A DNA stretch of 39,472 bases from an uncultured Flavobacteriaceae bacterium (GTDB lineage: Bacteria; Bacteroidota; Bacteroidia; Flavobacteriales; Flavobacteriaceae), in NCBI GenBank assembly GCA_937936275.1, contig CALHCJ010000133.1:1-39472 (forward strand), given 5' to 3'. Positions within the stretch are counted from its first letter, which is position 1. Each line of letters starts with the position of its first letter. The notes beneath the pieces were generated by a model. The model was not told the DNA's origin, did not search any database, and worked only from the letters and a program-made list of their open reading frames with translations. The position numbers and the translations under genes are program-made. Shown one piece after another: positions 1-7,966 of this stretch.

Positions 1-1145
1 ATATGTCTTTCCATTGTCAATTGAAGGCTATGGGCGAGAATTTGCGTTTTTAAGGCCCGACATTTTTCAGCTCCTCGGCTATCAGGATTTTCCTTTATTA
101 CCTTTTCACAAAGTTCCAAGGCCTCTTTTATTTTCCAACGGGGTTCTTCATTGGTTTCCGGCTGATAACTATTCCCCTTTTGATATAGCAGTGCCGCAAT
201 CTCGTAGTTGTATAAACCTGAAGCCAAATTGCCATTTCCGGCGGAAGCTGCATTTTGAAGCACCTCAAGATACTGTTGCTCCCTATTTTCGAAAACTGCA
301 TTCTGATAGATAAATTGAAGACGTTGAATATCTACTTCTGCAAAGGTGTAAGGCTTAGCCGTTGGTAGATGAAGCATCAAGAGTTTTTGAAAGATGCAAA
401 GTGCCTTGGCCTGCAGCGAAGTATTATCAGTAGTGGAAATATTCAGCTGGGCAAACGTGTTGCCGTTGCACAATAGTTCAGGATTATCTATTTCGAATTT
501 GTCCGCAGGTCGTGTTATATTATTTTCACTGGTGGAATAAAAGGCCAGTGCATTTTGCGCCAGAAGGTCGAAAAGAGTGGGACGATATTCTTCAGAACCT
601 TTCTGTTGATGTAAAATAACATCGAAATCGGAGACAAGTGTTTGTTTTAATTTTGCTTCATTTTCTAGAGAGGTGTCAAAATGAATAGTGATTTCTTCGA
701 AAAGGGTGGTTAAATCCCAGGTTCTGAAATCGACAGAATCTACTTTGACATCCGTTTTTGTTCGGTTGTAAAATTGATATCTATTTTGTTGAAAAAACTG
801 CCAATACAGCGTCGCTAAATAACTTTCCAGAACATTTTTGGTAGGGAATCGAGCCTCCTCGATTTCCCTTTTAAAATCATTTACGATTTTTAGCTGAGCA
901 TCTTCCTCTAAAGTCATGGCATACTTTGAGCTATATAAGAGGGCTTTCACGATTTGCGGTGAATTCTTTTCCTTTTTTGCTTTTTCCGAAATGGAAGACA
1001 CGACCTTCAAAGCAGACTTGGTCAAAGCATCATTTTCTAGCTTTTCAACCTGCTTCCAAAGCGTTTCAAAAGAATCATTATTTTTCTGCGATTGCGCCAT
1101 TTGAGAAAATAGTAGTATCGTAATTAGGGTTATTATATGTTTCAT
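1..1145 (-). CDS. Alpha-2-macroglobulin family (MG2-type) protein, N-terminal part, cut by window edge
   Basis: About 381 codons are open from an ATG at 1145 to the window edge, so the C-terminal part lies outside. The protein begins with a signal peptide (hydrophobic ITLITILLF, then a cleavage-like AQSQ near residue 20). A helical region follows with phrases such as SFETLWKQVEKLEND, EDAQLKIVNDFKREIEEA and LYWQFFQQNRYQFYNRT. I recognise this as the N-terminal region of large bacteroidotal alpha-2-macroglobulin/YfaS-like proteins; family members usually exceed 1,800 residues, with MG domains further on. Those proteins are thought to act in the envelope as protease traps or surface proteins, but the MG domains and any thioester motif are not in view here. 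The identification rests on recalled similarity, not a search. Confidence 0.75.
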   Translation of the reverse strand, partial: MKHIITLITILLFSQMAQSQKNNDSFETLWKQVEKLENDALTKSALKVVSSISEKAKKEKNSPQIVKALLYSSKYAMTLEEDAQLKIVNDFKREIEEARFPTKNVLESYLATLYWQFFQQNRYQFYNRTKTDVKVDSVDFRTWDLTTLFEEITIHFDTSLENEAKLKQTLVSDFDVILHQQKGSEEYRPTLFDLLAQNALAFYSTSENNITRPADKFEIDNPELLCNGNTFAQLNISTTDNTSLQAKALCIFQKLLMLHLPTAKPYTFAEVDIQRLQFIYQNAVFENREQQYLEVLQNAASAGNGNLASGLYNYEIAALLYQKGNSYQPETNEEPRWKIKEALELCEKVIKENPDSRGAEKCRALKTQILAHSLQLTMERH

Positions 1146-1155
1146 TACTTAATAA

Positions 1156-1172
1156 TTAAGCGATACGCTTAA
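1156..1172. repeat. Perfect 7-bp inverted repeat in the leader of the macroglobulin gene
   Basis: TTAAGCG, spacer ATA, CGCTTAA. The repeat lies about 10 bases before the ATG at 1145. It could be an operator or a 5' UTR hairpin; it has no T-run expected of a terminator for the minus-strand gene that starts after it. Confidence 0.5.
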
Positions 1173-1210
1173 AAGAGAACGGTTGGTCCTTAATTTGGCG
1201 TATGTTATTT

Positions 1211-1218
1211 CAAAGTTA
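1211..1218 (-). promoter_or_regulatory. Candidate -7 box for the macroglobulin gene
   Basis: On the minus strand this reads TAACTTTG, an exact match to the Bacteroidota TAnnTTTG box. It would start transcription about 60 bases before the ATG at 1145. The -33 TTG is not present at the right distance (only T-rich sequence), so the assignment is tentative. The rest of 1146-1305 shows no gene. Confidence 0.4.
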
Positions 1219-1305
1219 CGTACAAAGATGTAGCTAAAACCCCCTGTAAACAATGAAAAATGAGGGAAAGGGCAGCTTGAGTTAGGATGTGAGCCTTTTT
1301 GGAGT

Positions 1306-2091
1306 TTAAAGTGATTTTAGCAATCCTCCGTCAATCGGTATTTGAGTTCCAGTAATAAAAGCGGCATTGTCGGAAGCTAAGAAGGCTGCCAAATACCCAT
1401 ATTCTTTAGGGTCACCGATACGTTTTAATGGCACTTTTGATTTCATATCTGCCAAGACTTCGTTTTCTGATATGCCTAATTGTTCTGCCTTTTTTGAATT
1501 CAGTTGGGCAATACGCTCGGTATCGAAATAGCCCGTTAGAATGCTATTTACAGTAATTTGTTTATCACCAACATCAGTAGCCAGTGATTTGGCCCAAGTA
1601 ACCAAACTCGCTCGAATAGAGTTCGACAATGCGAGGTACGATAAAGGTTCTTTGACAGAGATGGAGGCAACATTGATTATTCGACCCCATTGATTTTGAA
1701 TCATATGTTTTAAAGCTAATTCAGTGGTGAAAACGACTGTTTTGAAAAGAAGATTAAAAGCATCTTGATAATCTTCTACCTCTTTTTCTAATGCGTTTCC
1801 TGCAGACGGACCTTGTGTATTATTCACTAGAATGTCTATTGAATTCGATTTAAAATAATTGGAAATGATTTTTTTATATCCTTCATAATCAGAAAAGTCT
1901 ACCACCAGATAGTTATGTGATTGTCCTGCTGAGGTGTCAAAACTTTCTAAAGCAGCTTTCAACTTTTCCTCGTTTCTGGCCATTATGGTAACATTTGCTC
2001 CGCTTGCCGCCAATTGTTGCGCAATTGCTTTACCGATTCCACCACTACTGCCACCTACTAGCGCTCTTTTATTCTTTAAGGATATTTCCAT
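1306..2091 (-). CDS. SDR-family oxidoreductase with non-canonical active site
   Basis: A 261-residue Rossmann-fold protein of usual SDR length. The nucleotide-binding loop is GGSSGGIG (residues 13-20), and NNTQG (90-94) stands where NNAG is usual. The region after the conserved Ser143 reads PLSYLALSNSIRAS. In the normal spacing the catalytic Tyr position is Ser156 and the Lys position is Arg160. This matches a known BKR-like SDR subgroup that departs from the usual tetrad. The start was set at the ATG at 2091; an in-frame GTG at 2112 adds seven residues (VFENKNK) that do not belong to the fold. The gene follows the cupin gene by 26 bases, so the two are probably co-transcribed. Substrate unknown. 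Confidence 0.85.
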   Translation of the reverse strand: MEISLKNKRALVGGSSGGIGKAIAQQLAASGANVTIMARNEEKLKAALESFDTSAGQSHNYLVVDFSDYEGYKKIISNYFKSNSIDILVNNTQGPSAGNALEKEVEDYQDAFNLLFKTVVFTTELALKHMIQNQWGRIINVASISVKEPLSYLALSNSIRASLVTWAKSLATDVGDKQITVNSILTGYFDTERIAQLNSKKAEQLGISENEVLADMKSKVPLKRIGDPKEYGYLAAFLASDNAAFITGTQIPIDGGLLKSL

Positions 2092-2117
2092 TTTATTTTT
2101 ATTTTCAAACACCTAAC

Positions 2118-2435
2118 TTATCTATATTCATCTCGCGCAGGACTAAAAACATCCATCAGTTTGCAAGGCGTTAGCGCTTTTCCGCTATGAGGTAAGTTTG
2201 ATGCAATGGGTACTATGTCACCCGGATGGTAAACCTTTGTTTCGCCATCCAAAGTAAATTCAAATTCGCCCTCAATAACCTGCATAATCTGTTCATGAAC
2301 ATGATGATGTTCAGGAACCACGGCATCTTTTTCAACATTCCAAAAAACTAGGGTCATGTTTGAGGTATGTACCAATTTTCCGTGATAACCCGGCATGATT
2401 TCTTTAGAGGGGATATTCGAAAGGTTTAGAGACAT
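2118..2435 (-). CDS. Small single-domain cupin protein
   Basis: 105 residues forming one cupin barrel. Motif 1 has the metal-binding pattern HHHVHEQ (His43, His45, Glu48), followed by VIEGEFEFTLDGE. Motif 2 contains PGDIVPI and a final His83 in LPHSG. Such proteins bind a divalent metal and often act as small sugar or keto-acid modifying enzymes, or as sensor barrels. Nothing here picks one role. No signal peptide, so cytoplasmic. It is the first gene of a minus-strand pair with the SDR gene and is divergent from mpl, with an 86-base shared spacer. Confidence 0.85.
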   Translation of the reverse strand: MSLNLSNIPSKEIMPGYHGKLVHTSNMTLVFWNVEKDAVVPEHHHVHEQIMQVIEGEFEFTLDGETKVYHPGDIVPIASNLPHSGKALTPCKLMDVFSPARDEYR

Positions 2436-2474
2436 GAAATTAATTTAAGCACTAAGATAATTATAAAGTAGTGG

Positions 2475-2505
2475 TTTTCGAAGCTGATTGCAATTCCTAT
2501 CTTTG
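2475..2505 (+). promoter_or_regulatory. Candidate promoter for mpl
   Basis: The -7 box TATCTTTG (2498-2505) matches TAnnTTTG exactly. A T-rich TTTT at 2475-2478 lies 19 bases upstream in place of the TTG element. The start site would fall about 10 bases before the ATG at 2522, giving a very short leader. Confidence 0.5.
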
Positions 2506-2521
2506 ACCACAAATTCATTTT

Positions 2522-3880
2522 ATGAACATTCATTTTATCGCTATTGGGGGCAGTGCGATGCACAATTTGGCCTTAGCACTTGAACATAAAGGATATAAAA
2601 TAACCGGAAGTGATGATGTCATTTTCGAACCGTCTAAAGGTAGGCTGGCGAACAAAGGTCTTTTACCAGAAGCTTTCGGTTGGTTTCCTGAAAAAATACA
2701 CACTGCTTTAGATGCGGTAATATTAGGGATGCATGCCAAACCCGATAACCCTGAATTATTAAAGGCTCAAGAGTTGGGAGTAACCATTTACTCATACCCT
2801 GAATTCTTGTATGAACAATCAAAAAATAAGACGCGGGTTGTAATTGGCGGTAGCCATGGTAAAACCACGATTACTTCTATGATTCTTCATGTGCTTAATT
2901 ATCATGATAGACCTGTTGATTTCATGGTGGGTGCCCAACTGGAAGGTTTTGAGCGAATGGTCCACCTGACGGAGAAAAATGATTTTATTGTTTTAGAGGG
3001 AGACGAGTATTTGTCGTCGCCCATTGATAGAAGACCGAAATTCCACTTATATCAACCGAATATCGCTTTGTTAAGTGGAATTGCTTGGGATCATATCAAC
3101 GTTTTCCCCACTTTTGAAAACTATATAGAGCAGTTTCAGATTTTTGTGGATGGAATTGTCAAAGGCGGAAGTATCACTTATAACATAGAAGATTTAGAAG
3201 TAAAGAAGGTGGTTGAGGCTTCGGAAAATGCGATTCGAAAGTTACCTTATGCGACTCCCGAATATACTGTTGAAGACGGACAAACACTCTTAGAAACTCC
3301 CGAAGGTCCAATGCCCATAGAAGTTTTCGGAAAACACAATCTTAGTAATCTAGCGGGTGCTAAGTGGATTTGTCAAAACATGGGTGTTGACGAAGACGAT
3401 TTCTATGAAGCTATTGCAACATTTAGCGGAGCCTCTAAACGTTTAGAGAAAATAGCTGAAGGAAAAACAAGTGTGGCATATAAAGACTTTGCGCACTCGC
3501 CAAGTAAAGTGGCCGCAACCACTAGGGCCGTTAAAGAACAATACCCGAATAGAAAATTAATTGCGTGTTTAGAGTTGCACACCTATAGCAGTTTCAATCC
3601 AGAATTTTTGAAAGAATACAAAGGAGCATTAGATGCGGCGGATGTTGCTGTGGTCTTCTATTTGCCAGAATCGGTGGCCATTAAGAAACTAGAGGCAGTG
3701 AGTACTGACCAAATTAAAGAAGCCTTTCAACGTAATGATTTGGAAGTACAAACCAATGCAGATGCTTTTGAAGACTATGTTTTCAATCAAAATTTTGAAA
3801 ATACCACGCTACTTTTAATGAGTTCAGGAAATTATGGCGGATTGGACTTGGCGGAAGTGAAAAAAACTATTGAGTCGTAA
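2522..3880 (+). CDS. mpl: UDP-N-acetylmuramate:L-Ala-gamma-D-Glu-meso-DAP ligase (murein recycling)
   Basis: 452 residues of the Mur ligase family. The N-terminal UDP-binding Rossmann region starts IHFIAIGGSAMHNLA (MurC-like). The ATP loop is GGSHGKTT (109-116). Mur-family landmarks include LEGDEYLSS (158-166) and GIAWDHINVFPTF (186-198). The C-terminal domain includes the KRLEKIAEG region and YKDFAHSPSKV. Mpl joins recycled L-Ala-gamma-D-Glu-DAP tripeptide to UDP-MurNAc, returning cell-wall peptides to peptidoglycan synthesis. MurC is the nearest alternative, but the start IHFIAIGG and the DEYLSSPIDRRPKFHLY segment are Mpl-like, and no mur/fts cluster surrounds it. Divergent from the cupin gene. 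Confidence 0.9.
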   Translation: MNIHFIAIGGSAMHNLALALEHKGYKITGSDDVIFEPSKGRLANKGLLPEAFGWFPEKIHTALDAVILGMHAKPDNPELLKAQELGVTIYSYPEFLYEQSKNKTRVVIGGSHGKTTITSMILHVLNYHDRPVDFMVGAQLEGFERMVHLTEKNDFIVLEGDEYLSSPIDRRPKFHLYQPNIALLSGIAWDHINVFPTFENYIEQFQIFVDGIVKGGSITYNIEDLEVKKVVEASENAIRKLPYATPEYTVEDGQTLLETPEGPMPIEVFGKHNLSNLAGAKWICQNMGVDEDDFYEAIATFSGASKRLEKIAEGKTSVAYKDFAHSPSKVAATTRAVKEQYPNRKLIACLELHTYSSFNPEFLKEYKGALDAADVAVVFYLPESVAIKKLEAVSTDQIKEAFQRNDLEVQTNADAFEDYVFNQNFENTTLLLMSSGNYGGLDLAEVKKTIES

Positions 3881-3943
3881 GGTTTTGATTATCAACTGCA
3901 TATTTGTCAGTGCCAAAGTTTATGGTATGCCTTTTGACCTTCA

Positions 3944-4132
3944 ATGTTCATGACCAAAGAGCAAAAGCAGACCCTTCTTGAAAGCGTATACCGATTGTTA
4001 AGGCGCAAAGCCTCGTTATTGATGATTGCATGTATGCTAGGTATATCAAATGTCATTTTGGAAGAAGATCGAATGGTTAATGATACCAGAGCAAAGATTG
4101 AACAACAAGAAATTCAACCGGAAGATGATTAA
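3944..4132 (+). CDS. Small protein of unknown function
   Basis: 62 residues from the ATG at 3944; a second ATG at 3950 is also possible. The N-terminal half is basic (RLLRRKAS). A short hydrophobic stretch follows (LLMIACMLGISNVIL, about residues 25-39), and the tail is acidic. It may be a small membrane-associated protein, but no family is recognised. It lies 63 bases after mpl and ends 3 bases before the convergent DUF1569 gene. Position between mpl and radC and an intact frame favour a real gene, but the evidence is modest. Confidence 0.5.
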   Translation: MFMTKEQKQTLLESVYRLLRRKASLLMIACMLGISNVILEEDRMVNDTRAKIEQQEIQPEDD

Positions 4133-4135
4133 TTG

Positions 4136-4576
4136 TTATACACTAAATTGAGTCAAATGATGATCGAGATGTTTGTACTGCATTTTACCCCATTGCTCAC
4201 GAGTAAGTTTTCCAAATAGAGGGTGCGGATTCCATTCTTTTCTGTCTTTACAATTATGAAAATCAGTTACCAATTGGCGAAGCTTAGCTTTTTCCATAGT
4301 TAGATCTTTTTCTTCCTTAGCCTTTAAAGCAGGAGAGGTAGGTAGATTTTTTCTCCAAGGTTTATCATTATACATTGATTTTTTAAAAAAGAGACGAACG
4401 AACAAGTTTCCATTGCCTTTGTTTTTATTTTCAACGCCGATTTTTATTGGAAATTGACAGTGCCAAACCATTTGACCAGCAGTCATCTTACCCCATTTGC
4501 GTTCCGATTTTTTGTTCAAAGCATCGATTCGAGAAAGGGTTTTGGTGTATGTTTCTTCTTCAAAAAGTGATTTCAT
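4136..4576 (-). CDS. DUF1569 (DinB/YfiT-like four-helix) protein
   Basis: 146 residues. The segment GKMTAGQMVWHCQFPIKIG carries His39 in the first helix hairpin, and the C-terminal KMQYKHLDHHLTQF carries His136 and His140. Together these make the three-histidine metal site typical of the DinB/YfiT superfamily, as expected for DUF1569. Proteins of this fold are often metal-dependent thiol-transfer or stress-related enzymes; the exact reaction is unknown. No signal peptide. It is a single gene convergent with the small 3944 gene and divergent from radC. Confidence 0.8.
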   Translation of the reverse strand: MKSLFEEETYTKTLSRIDALNKKSERKWGKMTAGQMVWHCQFPIKIGVENKNKGNGNLFVRLFFKKSMYNDKPWRKNLPTSPALKAKEEKDLTMEKAKLRQLVTDFHNCKDRKEWNPHPLFGKLTREQWGKMQYKHLDHHLTQFSV

Positions 4577-4593
4577 TACCTGGTATTTATCTA

Positions 4594-4623
4594 TAAAGTT
4601 AAGACTTATTCTGTGTTTTCAAA
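4594..4623 (-). promoter_or_regulatory. Candidate promoter for the DUF1569 gene
   Basis: On the minus strand TTTG (4623-4620) is followed after 18 bases by TAACTTTA (4601-4594). This is one base off the TAnnTTTG box. The inferred start is about 10 bases before the ATG at 4576. Confidence 0.42.
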
Positions 4624-4651
4624 TATGTAAGATTTATCCTATTTTTAAAAA

Positions 4652-5350
4652 ATGCAACAACAGGTAGGTTCGTTATCCATTAAAGATTGGTCAGATGATG
4701 ATAAACCAAGGGAAAAATTGGTTCAAAAGGGACATCGTATTTTGTCCGATGCAGAATTAATAGCGATTTTGATTGGCTCTGGAAGTCGAGATGAAAGTGC
4801 TGTGGAACTCTCTAAACGTATTTTGGCTTCTGTCAATAATAACCTCAATGAATTGGGTAAACTTTCTATTGAACAATTAAAAACGTTCAAGGGAATTGGA
4901 GAAGCTAAGGCTGTAACGATAGCCGCCGCCTTAGAGGTTGGTAGAAGGCGACGGGGAGAAGATGTGCAAAAAATAACCAAAATCCAAAGTAGTAAAAGCG
5001 TTTTTGATCTTTTACAGCCCATTATGGGAGAGTTAGAACATGAAGAATTTTGGATTATATATTTAAATAATTCAAACAAAGTACTTCAACGAGCACAATT
5101 AAGTAAAGGCGGAATCACAGGTACGCTGGTGGATGTGCGGTTGGTGATGAAACAGGCTTTAGAACTAGGAGCTGTGGCCATAATTTTAGCACATAATCAC
5201 CCATCTGGAGGTTTAAAACCAAGTGCTGCAGATAAGCAAATTACACAGAAACTTAAAGTGGTTGGAGAAACGCTTGACATAAAAGTTTTAGATCATTTGA
5301 TCATTACCCAAAAGGAATATTTTAGTTTTGCTGATGAAGGCGTTTTATAA
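4652..5350 (+). CDS. radC: RadC/JAB-domain protein
   Basis: 232 residues. The N-terminal helix-hairpin-helix region contains LKTFKGIGEAKAVTI (about 76-90). The C-terminal MPN/JAB domain carries the metal motif HNHPSG (181-186), Asp194 in SAADKQIT, and a conserved acidic pair EE at 131-132. This is the usual RadC layout and length. RadC was named as a DNA repair protein, but its real function is not established; the JAMM motif suggests a metal-dependent hydrolase. The gene heads a plus-strand run with the deacetylase-like gene, 28 bases downstream. Confidence 0.93.
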   Translation: MQQQVGSLSIKDWSDDDKPREKLVQKGHRILSDAELIAILIGSGSRDESAVELSKRILASVNNNLNELGKLSIEQLKTFKGIGEAKAVTIAAALEVGRRRRGEDVQKITKIQSSKSVFDLLQPIMGELEHEEFWIIYLNNSNKVLQRAQLSKGGITGTLVDVRLVMKQALELGAVAIILAHNHPSGGLKPSAADKQITQKLKVVGETLDIKVLDHLIITQKEYFSFADEGVL

Positions 5351-5378
5351 AATCGTATTTTTCTGAATTAAGATATTG

Positions 5379-6674
5379 ATGTTACTAATCTACACGCATA
5401 AGATTACCTCACGCTTTAGCTATATAATGAAGCATGTCTTCACCAAAATTTTGGGGGTTGAGGTGATGTTTACAACGAAAGTAGAAGATTTTATAAAGCA
5501 CTCAGGACCAAAAATCACGTACACTAAAAAGCCATTACAAAATGAGTTTTTTATTCAAAGCACAGATATTCTTTTTGAACAAGGTATTAGCGATATTCAG
5601 GTTATAGTAAGTCGATGGGAAGAAATACCTTGTTTCTTTTCTGCAGGGGAGCGGAGTAATATTCCCTTTGACATTTTTTCTGCAAGTTTTTATCTTTTAA
5701 GTCGGTACGAAGAATACCTGCCTCATGTGAAAGATATTCATGGAAGGTTTCCTCCAAAAGAAAGTATAGCGTATCAATACAGTTTTTTACAACAGCCGGT
5801 TGTTGATCAGTGGGCGTTGAAAATGTTAGGCAAGTTACAAGAACGCTTTCCGAGTCTTGAGCGCAAAAAACGTGCATACTCATATACTTCAATTATTGAT
5901 GTTACCACTTCTCACTGTTTTGCGCATAGAGGATTTGTTAGAAGCACAGCTGGCTTAGTACTCGATCTGGTCTCTTTACGTTTAAAAAGGGTAGCACAAC
6001 GAATTGGTGTTTGGTTTAACTCCAAAAATGATCCGTTCGACAATTATAACTTTTTGACTGCATTGCATAAAAAGTTCAAAGTGAAGAGTATGTTTTTCTT
6101 CCAGTTTGCATCTTATTCTACCTATGATAAAAACATATCTCCAAATAATAATAAATTTAAATATTTAATAAAATCAGTTGCTGATTATAGCCATGTATCA
6201 CTTGCTGCCTCTTATAGCTCTTTTGATAATTTGGAGCTTTTAAAGAAAGAAAAAAAGAAACTTGAAAGTGTTATCAATAGAACCGTAGATTATGCGAGAA
6301 TGAGATACAATCGGGTAGATATACCTAATACTTATCGAAATCTGGTAGAGGCTGAATTTACTGATGATTATACAATGGGGTATACTCATGAAATGGGTTT
6401 TAGAGCTGGTACTTGTACTCCATTCTATTTTTACGATATTAATATAGAAGTTCAGCAACCTATTCGTATTCATCCGTTTGCTGTTCACGATTATGCATTG
6501 TTAAACCTAGCAACCGAAACAGAAATTTCTGATAAAGTAGATTCTTTAAATCAACGCGTAAAACAAGTAAATGGTGATTTTTTGACTATTTTTTCCAATG
6601 AATTACTTGGGAATTCATCCAAAATTGATTGGAAAATACTTTACGAAAAATTTATAAAAAACTATCATGTTTAA
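5379..6674 (+). CDS. Polysaccharide deacetylase-family protein with altered metal-site motifs
   Basis: 431 residues from the ATG at 5379; an in-frame TTG directly before it is rejected. The N-terminal part (MLLIYTHKITSRFSYIMKH) and the overall order match flavobacterial NodB-fold deacetylase relatives that sit beside radC and a HAD gene. Members I recall read IIDVDNAYAYK, GLHPSY and SRQHF at the three motifs. Here they read IIDVTTSHCFA (Asp174 kept, next acid replaced by Thr176), SLAASY (Ala276 in place of His) and ARMRY (Arg309 in place of His). Arg342 in GFRAGTCTPFYFYD is retained. No signal peptide. It may be an inactive or re-purposed enzyme. Its last 8 bases overlap the HAD gene, so translation is probably coupled. 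Confidence 0.75.
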   Translation: MLLIYTHKITSRFSYIMKHVFTKILGVEVMFTTKVEDFIKHSGPKITYTKKPLQNEFFIQSTDILFEQGISDIQVIVSRWEEIPCFFSAGERSNIPFDIFSASFYLLSRYEEYLPHVKDIHGRFPPKESIAYQYSFLQQPVVDQWALKMLGKLQERFPSLERKKRAYSYTSIIDVTTSHCFAHRGFVRSTAGLVLDLVSLRLKRVAQRIGVWFNSKNDPFDNYNFLTALHKKFKVKSMFFFQFASYSTYDKNISPNNNKFKYLIKSVADYSHVSLAASYSSFDNLELLKKEKKKLESVINRTVDYARMRYNRVDIPNTYRNLVEAEFTDDYTMGYTHEMGFRAGTCTPFYFYDINIEVQQPIRIHPFAVHDYALLNLATETEISDKVDSLNQRVKQVNGDFLTIFSNELLGNSSKIDWKILYEKFIKNYHV

Positions 6675-7356
6675 AGAATTGGTTACTGATGTTTTCTTTG
6701 ATTTGGATCATACCCTTTGGGATTTTGAAAAAAACTCAGCTTTAACTTTTGAAAAAATATTAGTTAAGAATCAAATTGATATTCCCCTAAATGAGTTTTT
6801 AGAAGTTTACATACCTGCCAACTTTCAATTCTGGAAATTATATCGTGAAGAAAAAATCACCAAAGAAGAACTTCGATATCAACGTTTGAGGTCTGTCTTT
6901 GATCAATTAGGTTTAGTCGTTTCTGATAATATGATTGATAGGCTTGCTGAAGAATATATTCTTTACCTATCTTCTTACAACCATTTATTTCAAGGTACTG
7001 TGGAGATTTTGCAGTACTTAAAGCCTAAATATAAACTCCATATTATTACCAATGGCTTTCAAGAAATTCAGGATAAAAAGATGCGTAATGCTGGTATTTA
7101 TAATTACTTTGAACACATCATTAATTCTGAAATGGCAGGAGTTAAAAAGCCCAATCCTATTATTTTCAAATTGGCACTTGATACTGCTAGCGTATCCCCA
7201 GAAAAATCAATTATGATAGGTGATAGTCTTGAAGCTGACATACACGGTGCCCAGCGCTCTGGGCTTCATGCCATTCACTTTAATACGCATAATGAAAAGC
7301 CACATAATTTCTGCCCTATGATTCAACATTTGGGTGAAATAAAAACCTATTTATAG
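6667..7356 (+). CDS. YjjG-family HAD phosphatase (non-canonical pyrimidine nucleotidase type)
   Basis: 229 residues of the haloacid dehalogenase superfamily. Motif I is FFDLDHTLWDFE, with nucleophile Asp12 and acid/base Asp14. Motif II is HIITNGFQEIQ, motif III is the Lys of AGVKKPNP, and motif IV is MIGDSLEADIHGA. The phrase FDLDHTLWDFE and the length are typical of the YjjG group, which removes phosphate from nucleoside monophosphates, including damaged pyrimidines. The start ATG overlaps the end of the deacetylase gene by 8 bases. Cytoplasmic. Confidence 0.88.
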   Translation: MFKELVTDVFFDLDHTLWDFEKNSALTFEKILVKNQIDIPLNEFLEVYIPANFQFWKLYREEKITKEELRYQRLRSVFDQLGLVVSDNMIDRLAEEYILYLSSYNHLFQGTVEILQYLKPKYKLHIITNGFQEIQDKKMRNAGIYNYFEHIINSEMAGVKKPNPIIFKLALDTASVSPEKSIMIGDSLEADIHGAQRSGLHAIHFNTHNEKPHNFCPMIQHLGEIKTYL

Positions 7357-7414
7357 AGTTATAGATAGTAAGACCAGACACTTCTTCTTAAATTTTGGTA
7401 AAAGGGCTAGCACT

Positions 7415-7966
7415 ATGAAGAGATACATACAAAGATTATTTGTCGCAATCCTATGTTCGGTTGTTTTATTTTCTTGCGTTGAAGATTTAGATTTTACTCA
7501 ATATGATGAGCTTGAAGCTACACCGAGCTACGAAGCCAGTATTTTGTATCTTGAAGCCCCTGAAAATGTTATTAATCTAGTCAACAACAATTCAGATGTA
7601 TTTAGTCAGAACTTTAATTTTGACGCCTTTAGTGAAGATGTCTTTGCGGATAGAGTTATCGAAGGAACGATAACATATATTGTCGAGAACACGACAAGTA
7701 AAGAACTTGAGATAACTATTGAGTTTTTAGATGAGTCTGGTAACATTACGGATACTGAAGTGTTTTTCATAGAAGAGGCTCCTACCGCTAACATACAACG
7801 GGAGATCGCCTACGGCGATGCGGGTAGAAGTATCGATATCATTAAAACACTTTCTACAATACGGGTCACTGCTCGCAACTTGGGCGACAATACCAGCGAG
7901 TCAAACCTTAATGATCCGATGATCACTGTAAAATCTAGTGGTAAATTCAGAGTTCGTCTAAAATGA
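7415..7966 (+). CDS. Lipoprotein of unknown function, partner of the DUF5723 gene
   Basis: 183 residues. A lipoprotein signal ends in VVLFSC with the lipidated Cys21. The residues just after it, VEDLDF, are acidic, which in Bacteroidota often marks lipoproteins sent to the cell surface (inference). The rest looks like beta-rich sequence (GTITYIVENTTSKELEITIEF) with a conserved-looking C-terminus KSSGKFRVRLK. I recognise no domain. Its stop codon overlaps the start of the next gene in ATGA, so the two are translationally coupled and probably function together at the outer membrane. Confidence 0.8.
   Translation: MKRYIQRLFVAILCSVVLFSCVEDLDFTQYDELEATPSYEASILYLEAPENVINLVNNNSDVFSQNFNFDAFSEDVFADRVIEGTITYIVENTTSKELEITIEFLDESGNITDTEVFFIEEAPTANIQREIAYGDAGRSIDIIKTLSTIRVTARNLGDNTSESNLNDPMITVKSSGKFRVRLK

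Noticed and set aside
14-313. Plus-strand open frame at the left edge
   Set aside because: It lies opposite the macroglobulin-like gene, which is open over its whole length on the minus strand and has a recognisable family signature; the plus frame has no such support.
2089-2112. GTG start for the SDR gene at 2112
   Set aside because: It adds seven residues of low complexity before the fold; the ATG at 2091 gives the normal SDR N-terminus.
5376-5381. TTG start one codon before the deacetylase-like gene
   Set aside because: The next codon is ATG and gives the family's usual start MLLIYTHK.
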